From: Peribacillus loiseleuriae
GTDB lineage: Bacteria; Bacillota; Bacilli; Bacillales; DSM-1321
Length of the DNA: 64,000 nucleotides
Direction: 5' to 3'
Assembly: GCF_001183985.1 (NCBI RefSeq)
Contig: NZ_LFZW01000001.1
Span: forward strand, 3,710,059 to 3,774,058
Below the pieces are notes generated by a model. It did no database searches, was not told where the DNA came from, and worked only from the letters and a program-made list of their open reading frames with translations. Made by a program: the position numbers and the translations under genes. Positions within the stretch are counted from its first letter, which is position 1, and each line of letters opens with the position of its first letter. Of this stretch, positions 46,151 through 55,085 are shown one piece after another.

Positions 46151-47714
46151 ACAGTTCCCGACCTTTCAATTGATGGATGGCTAAATGATGGTCAAGTACA
46201 ACAGATTCTTCACGCCAATTCTCATTATTTTCAAGCGGATAGTCTGTCCGAAAATGACCACCTCTACTTTCAGTTCTCTCTAATGCAGAATAGGCAATTA
46301 ACCACGACACGATTATCGCGTGGATTTTATCAAGTTCACGTAAAGAAAGCTTTGTCACATCTACATCCAATAGTGCTTCCAGATCAAATGATTCCAGCCA
46401 TGATAGCAACCTGGAAAGATTCGCTTGATTACGGACGATTCCTGCATCATTCATTATATTTGCTTGTAGCTCTGTTAGATTAGGTAAAGCTAGTTGTGTC
46501 ACCACTCGTTTTGTTTGCTTTTTTTCAGCAGGCCAAACACGTTTAGGTGCTTCTATAAGATGCTTGCCTAACGACTTGCCAAAAACGAGTCCTTCAAGAA
46601 GTGAATTGCTCGCAAGGCGGTTGGCACCATGAACACCCGTACAAGCGACTTCTCCTACTGCATATAGACCTTGAACGGACGTTTTCCCCCATTCATCTAC
46701 TTCAATGCCACCCATTAAAAAATGATTTCCCGGAGCAATCGGAATTCTCGCCTTTGTTAAATCCAGCCCATTGTTTTCACAAAGCGCAGCAATGGTCGGA
46801 AACTTTTTTTTGAAATCAGAGATCATCGAGATATCTAGATACACTTGTTCACCATTTTTCAAATAAGAATAAATCGTTTGCGCGACTATATGACGGGGAG
46901 CAAGCTCCTTTTGCCGATGCACATCATTCATAATTCGCTTCCCTGACTCGGTAACCAGCTCTGCCCCTTCCCCCCGAACAGCTTCTGACACTAGTCCTAC
47001 TGTTTTGCCCTTAATATAAAGCAAGGTCGGATGAAATTGAATGAATTCCATATCTCGAATTCTCGCTCCCGCTTTAAAGGCTAATGCAATGCCATCACCG
47101 CTCACAGTCGGTGAATTGGAAGTGAAACGAAACAGCGATCCACAGCCCCCTGTTGCCAATACAACCGCATTTGCATAAATGGAGCTTATTTTCCCTTGTT
47201 TGCTCATCGTTTTGGCGCCCATACATGAGTCGTCTTCTCCGAGAATTAATTCAATAGCTGCTGTATGCTCCATCACGTGTACGGAGGATTTTGCTAAGCG
47301 CTTTAGATAATGTTCCATCAGATGCTTTCCTGTTGCATCACCTTGACGATGGAGAATCCTTCTTTGACTATGCGCTCCTTCCAGTCCTAACAATGGCACG
47401 CCATGTTCGTTACAATCAAACTCCATCCCTGTATGCATGAGTTCTTGCATTACGACAGGACCTTCGTTCACAAGCTTGTCAACGGCAAGTCGATTATTGT
47501 AATGGCGACCCGCACAAACTGTATCTATTTTATGTAGCTCAGGTTTATCATCATTGGCGATCGCACAAGCAATGCCACCTTGAGCTAAGTAAGAATTACT
47601 TTCTCTTAGCTCTGATTTTGTGATGAGTATCACATGTTTAGTCTTGCTAGCTGTAAGCGCTGTTTGCATAGCGGCAATACCACTACCAATAATCAGTACA
47701 TCCACCGGGTCCAT
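46131..47714 (-). CDS. nadB: L-aspartate oxidase
   Basis: A 527-residue flavoprotein that oxidises L-aspartate to iminoaspartate, the first step of de novo NAD synthesis. The FAD-binding motif VLIIGSGIAAMQTAL is at the N-terminus, followed by SNSYLAQGGIA, RRILHRQGDATGKHLMEH, VVLATGGCGSLF, MEFIQFHPTLLYI, and GLYAVGEVACTGVHGANRLASNSLLE. GGAGGCGG precedes the ATG. First gene of nadB-nadC-nadA, divergent from the nifS-type gene with a putative NiaR operator in the 100-bp gap. Confidence 0.97.
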   Translation of the reverse strand: MDPVDVLIIGSGIAAMQTALTASKTKHVILITKSELRESNSYLAQGGIACAIANDDKPELHKIDTVCAGRHYNNRLAVDKLVNEGPVVMQELMHTGMEFDCNEHGVPLLGLEGAHSQRRILHRQGDATGKHLMEHYLKRLAKSSVHVMEHTAAIELILGEDDSCMGAKTMSKQGKISSIYANAVVLATGGCGSLFRFTSNSPTVSGDGIALAFKAGARIRDMEFIQFHPTLLYIKGKTVGLVSEAVRGEGAELVTESGKRIMNDVHRQKELAPRHIVAQTIYSYLKNGEQVYLDISMISDFKKKFPTIAALCENNGLDLTKARIPIAPGNHFLMGGIEVDEWGKTSVQGLYAVGEVACTGVHGANRLASNSLLEGLVFGKSLGKHLIEAPKRVWPAEKKQTKRVVTQLALPNLTELQANIMNDAGIVRNQANLSRLLSWLESFDLEALLDVDVTKLSLRELDKIHAIIVSWLIAYSALERTESRGGHFRTDYPLENNENWREESVVLDHHLAIHQLKGRELYEPIEA

Positions 47715-47726
47715 TTTTCCGCCTCC

Positions 47727-47760
47727 TGTAAAAACAGATGTCTTGACACATATCTTTACA
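47727..47760. promoter_or_regulatory. Putative NiaR operator between nadB and nadX/nifS
   Basis: A nested palindrome: TGTAAA ... TGTC-TT-GACA ... TTTACA. The inner TGTCTTGACA (47739-47748) is perfect and the outer TGTAAA/TTTACA arms are spaced evenly around it (12 bases from the centre on each side). TTGACA (47743-47748) would also be the -35 element of the rightward nifS-type promoter. NiaR (YrxA) is known to repress this divergent pair in B. subtilis in response to nicotinic acid, and its gene is encoded 1.3 kb away. Confidence 0.7.
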
Positions 47761-47814
47761 TACTATTAAATGATTTACAAGAGTTTTTTTCTAGCCGTCT
47801 ATTCAACTAAATAA

Positions 47815-48954
47815 ATGGATGTGGACATATTGAAATATTTTGACTATGCAGCAACAACCCCAATGGATCCGGATGCAATGAAGATTTGGATCGAGGCTTC
47901 ACAATGTTACTTTGGCAATAGTAGCAGCCTTCACGACACCGGAACGGATGCTTCTAGACTACTCGATGTGTCACGGCAACAACTTGCCCAAATTCTTGGG
48001 GTAAAAAAAGAGAGTGTTGTTTTTACAAGCGGAGGGACCGAAAGCAATATCCTTGCCTTGGAGACATTTTTAACATCGCGAAACCCGACGCGAAATCATA
48101 TCATGATCAGTCAGACAGAACACGCATCTCTTGCAAACTACGTGAAAAAACTTGCAGCATCAGGCTATGAAGTTACATATTTACGGCATTTGGAAGATGG
48201 AAGAATTGATGTTGAGCATCTATGTGAAAGTTTGCATGAACGGACATGCATGGTCATTGTTCAGCATGTCAACTCTGAAACAGGCGTCATTCAGCCGATA
48301 GCCGAAATTGGACAATTGGCTCAAGAGTGTGGCGCTTTTTTACATGTCGATTGTGTTCAATCCTTTGCTAAATTTTCGCTTCAATCGATATGTGCCCTTT
48401 GCGATAGCGTAAGTGTTTCAAGCCACAAAGTGTATGGGCCAAAGGGAGTTGGTGCTGTGATTTTCCCTAAAATCAGCGAGCTTACCCCACCCATTCCAAA
48501 CATGACGCATGAAGGGGGTTTTCGCGCAGGCACGGTCAATGTTCCTGGCATTGCCGCCTTTATTACGGCAGCGAATGCTCTCGTAGACCAGCAAAGTCAA
48601 GAGTTCATTCGAATGAAAGCATTACGCGATCTTTGCTTGAACCAGCTATCCGAACATGACATGGATGTCCAAGCTATTGAATCGTCCTTTCAATCCCCAT
48701 ACATTCTTGCGCTTACTTGTAGAGGATTCCAAGGCCAATATATCATGCTGGAATTAAATCGAATGGGATTTGCGATATCAACAGGAAGTGCTTGTCAAAT
48801 CGGCAAACAAGACCCTTCAAGAACGATGATTGCCCGCGGAAAATCAGAAGAAGAAGCGCATCAGCTCATTCGGATTTCATTTGGTAAAAGGACAACGGAG
48901 GAAGATGTTAAAAAACTGTGTCGTTGTATCATTGACATTATTACGGTTTCATAA
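47815..48954 (+). CDS. nifS: NifS-type cysteine desulfurase dedicated to NadA (NadX)
   Basis: A 379-residue PLP enzyme that supplies sulfur for the NadA iron-sulfur cluster in Bacillales. The PLP lysine is in SSHKVYGPKGVG, the catalytic Cys in STGSACQIGKQ, and DYAATTPMD starts the conserved region. The ATG at 47815 has no visible ribosome binding site; a TTG at 47830 would give LKYFDYAATTP, closer to B. subtilis NifS, so the start is uncertain. Divergent from nadB and followed by niaR, the standard arrangement. Confidence 0.92.
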   Translation: MDVDILKYFDYAATTPMDPDAMKIWIEASQCYFGNSSSLHDTGTDASRLLDVSRQQLAQILGVKKESVVFTSGGTESNILALETFLTSRNPTRNHIMISQTEHASLANYVKKLAASGYEVTYLRHLEDGRIDVEHLCESLHERTCMVIVQHVNSETGVIQPIAEIGQLAQECGAFLHVDCVQSFAKFSLQSICALCDSVSVSSHKVYGPKGVGAVIFPKISELTPPIPNMTHEGGFRAGTVNVPGIAAFITAANALVDQQSQEFIRMKALRDLCLNQLSEHDMDVQAIESSFQSPYILALTCRGFQGQYIMLELNRMGFAISTGSACQIGKQDPSRTMIARGKSEEEAHQLIRISFGKRTTEEDVKKLCRCIIDIITVS

Positions 48955-49022
48955 CAAGATTACGGTTTACAGTCTCTTATGATAAACTGAGGATATCAAT
49001 AATTTCGTTAAGGAGCGGTACA

Positions 49023-49556
49023 ATGACAGATAGAAAGAAATTGTTAGGGGAAGAAAGACGGGAAAAACTGCTGAGTTTATTACAAACATCCGATCAGCCG
49101 ATTACAGGAAGCGCACTCTCGAAAATGACGAAGGTAAGCCGGCAAGTCATTGTGGGCGATATTACCTTGCTCAAAGCTAGGAATGAACCCATCGTTGCCA
49201 CGAGTCAAGGCTATATATATTTGCAAACAAAAAAGCCAATCTTGCATGAACGGACTGTCGCATGCAATCATGACCCATCTCTTGCCGAAACAGAATTAAA
49301 TTTGCTTGTTGACCTCGGTATTTTGGTAAAGGATGTGAAAGTCGAACATCCTGTGTACGGCGATTTGACGGCTTCCATTATGGTGACCAACCGCAAGGAA
49401 GTTCAGCAATTCTTAGAGAAAGTTTCGCAAACAAAAGCAGCCTTCCTATCCGAATTGACGAACGGCATTCATTTACATACGATCGCCGCCTCGTCTGAGG
49501 AACTCCTCAATGAAGCAGAGGCAGCATTAAAGCAAGCAGACATCCTTATTGATTAA
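49023..49556 (+). CDS. niaR: NAD biosynthesis repressor NiaR (YrxA)
   Basis: A 177-residue transcription repressor with an N-terminal helix-turn-helix (about 10-65: REKLLSLLQTSDQPITGSAL, SRQVIVGDITLLKAR) and a C-terminal 3H domain that carries three conserved histidines; H residues are visible in KVEHPVYGD, ELTNGIHLHTIA. In the family the 3H domain binds nicotinic acid with a metal ion. AAGGAGCGG precedes the ATG. It should bind the operator at 47727-47760. Confidence 0.95.
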   Translation: MTDRKKLLGEERREKLLSLLQTSDQPITGSALSKMTKVSRQVIVGDITLLKARNEPIVATSQGYIYLQTKKPILHERTVACNHDPSLAETELNLLVDLGILVKDVKVEHPVYGDLTASIMVTNRKEVQQFLEKVSQTKAAFLSELTNGIHLHTIAASSEELLNEAEAALKQADILID

Positions 49557-49586
49557 AGGATGTCTCATAAGGGGTTGACACCAAAA

Positions 49587-49678
49587 GCAAAGGGACAGAC
49601 ACCGTATAACTAAATACAGTATAAGATACATGTATGAGACACTACATACTGATATAGAGTGCAAGGTCAGACCCTTTG
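49587..49678. repeat. Family 1 palindromic repeat, copy 8 (subtype B)
   Basis: AAAGGGACAGACACCGTATA at the left and GCAAGGTCAGACCCTTTG at the right; the core ACTAAATACAGTATAAGATAC and ACACTACATACTGATATAGAGTGC is nearly identical to that of copy 6. It lies 30 bp after niaR and 66 bp after the end of convergent pheA. Confidence 0.8.
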
Positions 49679-49744
49679 AGATAGAATGGTTTTATCTGTG
49701 TATCGTGTTTTTAGTTGTCGCACCCTTTTTCTTTCTTTTACCAT

Positions 49745-50620
49745 TCACCCCTGCATGACGCTATTTTTAACGGAGAAGCTAGGATAGGAGCCCAGAACAG
49801 ACACTTTACAGCCCAAAGCCTCTAGCTCTGCAATTGTTCCTGGTATCAACACTTCGTCCATCGCCATTTCCACATCAATAATAAAGAGATAATCGCCAAG
49901 ACCCGTTTTCATTGGCCGAGACTCGATTTTAGAAAGATTCAACTTCCTCCAAGCAAATGCAGACAACACCTGATGTAGCGCTCCGGTATAATCCGCTGGC
50001 AGCATGACCATAAGCGTCGTTTTCCTTCCACCTTCCGCCGCCAAATGACCATGATACTCCACTTCTTCATGAGAAATAACAACGAACTTCGTATGATTAT
50101 GGGAATAATCATGAATATTACGATTCGTGATGACTAGTCCATATTCCTCTGCTGCTATCTCATTAGCAATCGCCGCAATTTTCCGCTCTGGATTCTCTTT
50201 TACCATTTTTGCTGCCGCTGCCGTTGATGTTGTATATTCATAAGGAATCCCTTTCAGCTCGCGATGCAAAAATTTATGGCATTGCGCAATCGCATGAGAA
50301 TGGGAATAGACGATATCCGGTTTAAATTCAGGGTCATTATGATTAGGATGAACCATATAATGCTGCTGAATCGGGATTATAATTTCTCCTCGTATCGGCA
50401 ACTGTGCTTCATGGGTTAAATAATCAATCGTGATGTTGACCGAACCTTCCAACGCATTTTCAATTGGAACGAGAGCGAGTTTCACCTCTCCTTTTTCAAC
50501 TGCATCTAGACAGTCGAGAATCGTCGGCATCGGTATTTTCTTTGCATCAGGAAATAGGCGAGAAACCGCTAAATCCGTAAACGTTGCCTTTGGGCCCAAG
50601 AAAGCAATTTCATATGTCAT
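49745..50620 (-). CDS. pheA: Prephenate dehydratase
   Basis: A 291-residue stand-alone prephenate dehydratase (prephenate to phenylpyruvate) with a C-terminal ACT domain. MTYEIAFLGPKATFTDLAV starts it; AAGGAG precedes the ATG at 50620, so the seven extra residues upstream are dropped. The catalytic Thr region reads NHTKFVVIS (the family motif TRF appears as TKF) and the phenylalanine-binding ESRP motif (KIESRPMKTGLGDYLF) is present. It follows pheB, with a 480-bp spacer that holds a Family 2 repeat. Confidence 0.95.
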   Translation of the reverse strand: MTYEIAFLGPKATFTDLAVSRLFPDAKKIPMPTILDCLDAVEKGEVKLALVPIENALEGSVNITIDYLTHEAQLPIRGEIIIPIQQHYMVHPNHNDPEFKPDIVYSHSHAIAQCHKFLHRELKGIPYEYTTSTAAAAKMVKENPERKIAAIANEIAAEEYGLVITNRNIHDYSHNHTKFVVISHEEVEYHGHLAAEGGRKTTLMVMLPADYTGALHQVLSAFAWRKLNLSKIESRPMKTGLGDYLFIIDVEMAMDEVLIPGTIAELEALGCKVSVLGSYPSFSVKNSVMQG

Positions 50621-50754
50621 GTAAACGAACTCCTTTTTCACGAAAATAATGTCTATATTATGCTATATTCTGATATTTTACAATAGTTTTGCAACAAAAG
50701 GTGAAAAAATGAAAGATTGATTGCATGAAAATGAAAATATGCGTCGAATCCCCA

Positions 50755-51082
50755 AAATTGAGATTTGCGCGCCGGAGCGATGTTTCCCGTCTTTCGATGG
50801 GAAACTGTAATAAAAACCAAAACATCTATTACGCTTTTTATAAAAACCCCGTCGCTTAATGAGCCGGGATCAGCATCGACTAGCGGAAACACCGATATTC
50901 GGGCCGGCCTTCCATCGATTTCATGTCTTACGAGCCAAACTTCAAATTTACGCGCCAAATGGGGAGGCAATCGCGCCAGTTCCTTTACTTTTCGAGCGAG
51001 ATTTCCGATTTACGCGCCGGAACTGAATTTTGCATCCGATCTGAGATTTACGCGCCGGGTTCATAAAATTTGCGTCAATCTA
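50755..51082. repeat. Family 2 long copy C
   Basis: Best preserved copy: AAAAACCCCGTCGCTTAATG, AGCCGGGATCAGCATCGACT, ACACCGATATTCGGGCCGGC, CGATTTCATGTCTTACGAGCC, then units with TTACGCGCCAAATGGGGAGG, TTTCGAGCGAGATTTCCGAT, TTACGCGCCGGAACTGAATT and GATTTACGCGCCGGGTTC. It separates pheB and pheA, which are adjacent in B. subtilis, so it is an insertion into what is normally an operon. Confidence 0.72.
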
Positions 51083-51083
51083 T

Positions 51084-51117
51084 AGAAAAACCCCCACGCA
51101 CATAAAATGCATGGGGG
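51084..51117 (-). terminator. Terminator of obg-pheB
   Basis: Leftward CCCCCATGCA-TTTTATG-TGCGTGGGGG then TTTTTC. It lies directly after the pheB stop codon and upstream of the inserted repeat, so pheA must now have its own promoter. Confidence 0.85.
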
Positions 51118-51124
51118 CAGGCAA

Positions 51125-51577
51125 TCACGTGCCAGAGCCTAGTACTTCTACCTTTTCGACAAACTCCATTTTCCTGAAATTTGTCATCATTTCATCCACT
51201 CCAACCTTCATCGCGCTTGCGTCGAGTGATAACGTCACATTGGCTCTGCCTTGAAGAGGGATCGTTTGGTGAATGGTTAACACATTACAGCCGGATGATG
51301 CGACGACACGCAACAACTCTGATAAAGTTCCGGAGCGATCTTCTAAATAAAAGAATAGCGTAATCAATTTTTCCTTAACAATCGTATGAAATGGAAAAAC
51401 GGTATCGCGGTATTTATAATAAGCACTTCTACTCAAATCTACCCGTTGGACAGCTTCCCAGACTGATTCAGCTTTGCCTCTTTCAATCATTTCCTTCGCA
51501 TCCAGCGTTTTCTTCATCGCTTCCGGCAATACATCTTCTCTAACCAAGAAGAATCGTTTATCGACTTTGTTCGCCAT
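51125..51577 (-). CDS. pheB: ACT-domain protein PheB
   Basis: A 150-residue protein (UPF0735 family). The N-terminal part ([20 protein letters not shown]) is followed by [18 protein letters not shown], similar to a helix-turn-helix, and a C-terminal ACT domain (about 75-147: [33 protein letters not shown]). ACT domains bind amino acids; it is thought to act with PheA but its chemistry is not established. Obg ends the upstream gene 95 bp away. Confidence 0.9.
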   Translation of the reverse strand: MANKVDKRFFLVREDVLPEAMKKTLDAKEMIERGKAESVWEAVQRVDLSRSAYYKYRDTVFPFHTIVKEKLITLFFYLEDRSGTLSELLRVVASSGCNVLTIHQTIPLQGRANVTLSLDASAMKVGVDEMMTNFRKMEFVEKVEVLGSGT

Positions 51578-51671
51578 GCTCGCACCCCCAACTCTATGAC
51601 TCCATATTTTAGGAAATCCTTTTCTTTAGCATTCAATCAACTTGATTGTTACAAACTGTCTACATTTTTTC

Positions 51672-52961
51672 TTATTCCACAAACTCAAATTCATATTCCA
51701 GAATTCGAACGGTCACTCCATTAGTTGCTCCACGTGAGCGTAATGCTTCATCTACACCGAAAGTACGTAGCTGTCTTGCAAAACGGCGAATCGATTCTTC
51801 GCGAGTGAAATCTGTCATTTTGAATAAGCGTTCAATTTTGAAGCCGGAAACATTGAAGCTTCCATCTGAATCACGTGTAATTTCAAACTCATCTTGTGCG
51901 GATTCATGCTTGTACATAACACGATGAACGCCTGTCTCTTCCTCTTCATGCTCAAGCGGGAACTCTGGCGTTTCTTCAATTTTATCTGCAACAGCATATA
52001 GAAGTTCGCGAATTCCTTCACGTGTAACAGCTGAAATCGGGAAGATCGGATAGTCATCCGTCAATTTATCTTTGAAATTTTGCAGATTTTCTTCTGAATC
52101 AGGCATATCCATCTTGCTTGCCACAATGACTTGCGGACGCTCAGTGAGACGCAGATTGTATTCCTGAAGTTCTTTATTAATTGTTAGATAATCTTCGTAT
52201 GGGTCTCGGCCTTCAAGTCCAGACATATCGATAACATGTATGATTACGCGCGTTCTTTCGATATGACGTAAAAATTGATGTCCGAGTCCAACACCCTCAG
52301 AAGCTCCTTCAATTAATCCAGGCAAATCCGCCATAACAAAGCTACGGCTATCTTCTGTTTCAACCATACCAAGATTCGGTACAATCGTAGTGAAATGATA
52401 TTCAGCAATTTTTGGACGTGCAGCAGAAACAACCGAAAGCAAGGTTGATTTACCAACACTTGGGAATCCAACTAACCCTACATCAGCAAGTAATTTAAGC
52501 TCAAGAATAATATTCCGTTCTTGCCCCGGTTCGCCATTTTCCGCAATTTCCGGAGCCGGGTTAGATGGACTTGCAAAGCGGGAGTTCCCACGACCACCGC
52601 GTCCTCCTTTGGCAATGATGGCGCGCTGACCGTGTTCGACTAGATCGGCAATGACCTCTTTCGTATCTTCGTCCATAACAACTGTACCAGGTGGAACTTT
52701 AACGATCATGTCGCTCGCGTTTTTGCCGTGCATATTTTTTGACATGCCGTGCTCGCCACGTGGTGCTTTGAAATGACGCTGATAGCGGAAATCCATCAGT
52801 GTCCGTAATCCTTCTTCTACTTCAAACACAACATTCGCACCGTGCCCGCCATCTCCTCCAGCTGGTCCGCCCATTGGTACATATTTTTCTCTTCGGTAAG
52901 CAACGATTCCGTTCCCACCGTCTCCACCTTTTACAAATACTTTGGTTTGATCGATAAACAT
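51672..52961 (-). CDS. obg: GTPase Obg
   Basis: A 429-residue ribosome-associated GTPase needed for growth, 50S assembly and sporulation initiation. The glycine-rich Obg fold covers about 1-158 ([32 protein letters not shown]), the G domain about 159-335 ([36 protein letters not shown]) and the C-terminal OCT domain about 350-429. Standard length. Cotranscribed with upstream spo0B (30-bp gap), the standard Bacillales arrangement. Confidence 0.97.
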   Translation of the reverse strand: MFIDQTKVFVKGGDGGNGIVAYRREKYVPMGGPAGGDGGHGANVVFEVEEGLRTLMDFRYQRHFKAPRGEHGMSKNMHGKNASDMIVKVPPGTVVMDEDTKEVIADLVEHGQRAIIAKGGRGGRGNSRFASPSNPAPEIAENGEPGQERNIILELKLLADVGLVGFPSVGKSTLLSVVSAARPKIAEYHFTTIVPNLGMVETEDSRSFVMADLPGLIEGASEGVGLGHQFLRHIERTRVIIHVIDMSGLEGRDPYEDYLTINKELQEYNLRLTERPQVIVASKMDMPDSEENLQNFKDKLTDDYPIFPISAVTREGIRELLYAVADKIEETPEFPLEHEEEETGVHRVMYKHESAQDEFEITRDSDGSFNVSGFKIERLFKMTDFTREESIRRFARQLRTFGVDEALRSRGATNGVTVRILEYEFEFVE

Positions 52962-52991
52962 GCTATCACTTCCTTATCTCTGTATGTAATC

Positions 52992-53549
52992 CTAAGATGT
53001 CTTCTGTTTCATATTAATATCCATCGTAAAATAGACAATTTGCTCCGTTACTTCTTCAAGATCTATCGTCTGAGTATCTACTGATGAATTCTGCAAAAAC
53101 TCAGCAACTGATGATACATCTTTTATCTTTCCCTGTAAATCAAAGGAAAATCGGATTAACTCGGTACTTTCATTTTTATCAATGCTGATTGATAATCTAT
53201 TTTCGCTATAAGTATCTAGCTGTTCTTCAAGAATCTGAAAAAAGCTCTTTGTCCAATCATACATCATTTGGTCCAACACGCTCGTACCTTGTACCAGATC
53301 AATCACTTCGAATTCACTCTGAAACACACTATATGTCCAATTAGCCGTCAGTAATAGTTCGCTAAATTTAGGCATGGCTATACTAGATATTCTTGCCTCA
53401 TGTTGTGCCACTATAATGATGTCTTCAATAATTGCCTTCACACGGTCGGGTTTGCTTAGTTCCAAGTTGCCTTTTATTAATTGAATTTTATTCAGCCAGT
53501 CATGTCGTGAATGGCGTAAAATTTCAACGGTTGTCCATTCTTTTTCCAT
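52992..53549 (-). CDS. spo0B: Sporulation phosphotransferase Spo0B
   Basis: A 185-residue cytoplasmic protein that passes phosphate from Spo0F to Spo0A in the sporulation phosphorelay. The phosphorylated histidine lies in the four-helix-bundle segment LRHSRHDWLNKIQLIKGNLE (H of RHDW, residue 16). The C-terminal part is a degenerate kinase fold (LSISIDKNESTELIRFSFD). Together with obg it lies downstream of rpmA, as in B. subtilis. Confidence 0.92.
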   Translation of the reverse strand: MEKEWTTVEILRHSRHDWLNKIQLIKGNLELSKPDRVKAIIEDIIIVAQHEARISSIAMPKFSELLLTANWTYSVFQSEFEVIDLVQGTSVLDQMMYDWTKSFFQILEEQLDTYSENRLSISIDKNESTELIRFSFDLQGKIKDVSSVAEFLQNSSVDTQTIDLEEVTEQIVYFTMDINMKQKTS

Positions 53550-53859
53550 AAATGATTACTCCTACTATTTCGTCTTAGGCTCTGTCATGTATTTCTAAAT
53601 GGATAATAGCTTCACTTCTTACGTAATTTGATGAATCGCTAGCTTCAGCCGCCATCGGTTCGAAGTTTTCTTTTCATTATATCAAATATTCGTGAAGTGC
53701 GGATAGTAGGAGATTGATTATTATCCTTACATGAACCATCTTCCAAAAAACTCTTTTTGCATATTAAGGTTGCTCAAAAAGTCAGCCTGCTTTTTTGAAC
53801 ACATACATATAAGTTCTTTGGACGATGGCAGAGCATGTTCAACCATTTTTCAATTATAA
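53550..53859. other. spo0B upstream spacer
   Basis: About 310 bp with no gene. A hairpin-like pair CTCAAAAAG...CTTTTTTGA is seen near 53772-53800. The spo0B-obg promoter must lie here, which differs from a strictly linked rpmA-spo0B-obg transcript. Confidence 0.4.
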
Positions 53860-53951
53860 AAAAGGGTCAGACCCCTTCTTCACGATATACAGCAAACCAT
53901 TCATGCAAATGTCGCGATATATTGTGTTTATAGAAGGAATCAGACCCTTTA
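53860..53951. repeat. Family 1 palindromic repeat, copy 9 (subtype C)
   Basis: AAAGGGTCAGACCCCTTCTT at the left and TATAGAAGGAATCAGACCCTTT at the right; the core (CACGATATACAGCAAACC, CGCGATATATTGTG) differs from other copies. It lies 32 bp after the rpmA stop codon. Confidence 0.8.
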
Positions 53952-53983
53952 AAGCAAAGCCTTCTTATTCAAAGATGCAAGGT

Positions 53984-54286
<303 letters not shown>

Positions 54287-54289
54287 CTA

Positions 54290-54619
54290 TTACTTGAGGA
54301 TAATTTTCATGTATTTTCCGTAATCACGTTCGATCGTCTGAAGCGATATAAGCATACTGTTTAAGAGCAATTGCACCTTCTCCTGTGAGTCATCCGAAAT
54401 GGAATCCGGAATGATACAGCGAAGATATCCACCGTCTTGCCCTTGCTCAATCTCAGGCTTTACATCCGTTAAAGACATAATCGCATTAACCGCCCCGAAG
54501 GAAACCGCTGATGCACCTGCACAGACGATATCAGAACCTTTATTAGCAAAATCAGCATGTCCACTCATTGTAAACGATTTGATTACATTTTGTGGAGCAT
54601 CAAATGTTACTGTGATCAT
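54290..54619 (-). CDS. prp: Ribosomal-processing cysteine protease Prp
   Basis: A 109-residue protease (YsxB family) that cleaves the N-terminal extension of L27, an essential maturation step in Firmicutes. The catalytic His lies in SMSGHADF-like text (TMSGHADFANKG, H21) and the Cys in DIVCAGASAVSFGAVN (C33). It is placed between rplU and rpmA with short gaps, as in all relatives. Confidence 0.95.
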   Translation of the reverse strand: MITVTFDAPQNVIKSFTMSGHADFANKGSDIVCAGASAVSFGAVNAIMSLTDVKPEIEQGQDGGYLRCIIPDSISDDSQEKVQLLLNSMLISLQTIERDYGKYMKIILK

Positions 54620-54630
54620 AATAATCAGCC

Positions 54631-54939
54631 TTACGCGTTGATTGCTTCGATAACAACTTTAGTGTAAGGTTGACGATGACCTTGTTTTTTGTGGTAGTTC
54701 TTCTTCGATTTGTATTTGAAAACCGTGATTTTCTTTTGTTTCCCTTGTTTTTCGACTTTACCTGTTACAGTAGCGCCGTCAACTAGTGGAGCACCAACTT
54801 TCACGTTTTCGCCACCTACGAATAAAACTTTGTCAAATGTAACAGTTTCGCCTGCTTCTACATTTAATTTTTCAATGTAAACTGCTTCGCCAGCTGCTAC
54901 TTTAATTTGTTTACCGCCAGTTTCAATAATTGCGTACAT
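54631..54939 (-). CDS. rplU: 50S ribosomal protein L21
   Basis: A 102-residue ribosomal protein beginning [20 protein letters not shown] and ending [16 protein letters not shown], the full family length. First gene of rplU-prp-rpmA, with AAGGAGGTG before the ATG, a leader RNA and a strong promoter upstream. Confidence 0.97.
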   Translation of the reverse strand: MYAIIETGGKQIKVAAGEAVYIEKLNVEAGETVTFDKVLFVGGENVKVGAPLVDGATVTGKVEKQGKQKKITVFKYKSKKNYHKKQGHRQPYTKVVIEAINA

Positions 54940-55048
54940 ACCTGCACCTCCTTAAATGTCTCAGACTCGCCAATCATAGGCGTTTTGCAAAAAGCAAAAG
55001 CTTGTGAACCTACTATGAGCGGTTGTAGCACGGGTGCTACAAACATAA
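54940..55048 (-). ncRNA. L21 leader RNA
   Basis: The 110-nt 5' leader of rplU can fold: GTTTGTAGCACCCGTGCTACAA is a strong hairpin near the 5' end, followed by an AGCTTTTGCTTTTTGCAAAA element and CGCCTATGATTGGCG just before the ribosome binding site. Rfam describes an L21 leader in Bacillales at this position, thought to bind L21 for autoregulation. Confidence 0.7.
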
Positions 55049-55055
55049 CAGTAAA

Positions 55056-55085
55056 ATATTATCATATATTCATGAATTATGTCAA
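55056..55085 (-). promoter_or_regulatory. Promoter of rplU-prp-rpmA
   Basis: Leftward TTGACA (55085-55080), 18-bp spacer, TAATAT (55061-55056). The -35 element overlaps the last codons of rng. Confidence 0.72.

Noticed and set aside
50765-51085. 106-codon ORF between pheA and pheB
   Set aside because: It is Family 2 long copy C read in frame; no initiation signal.
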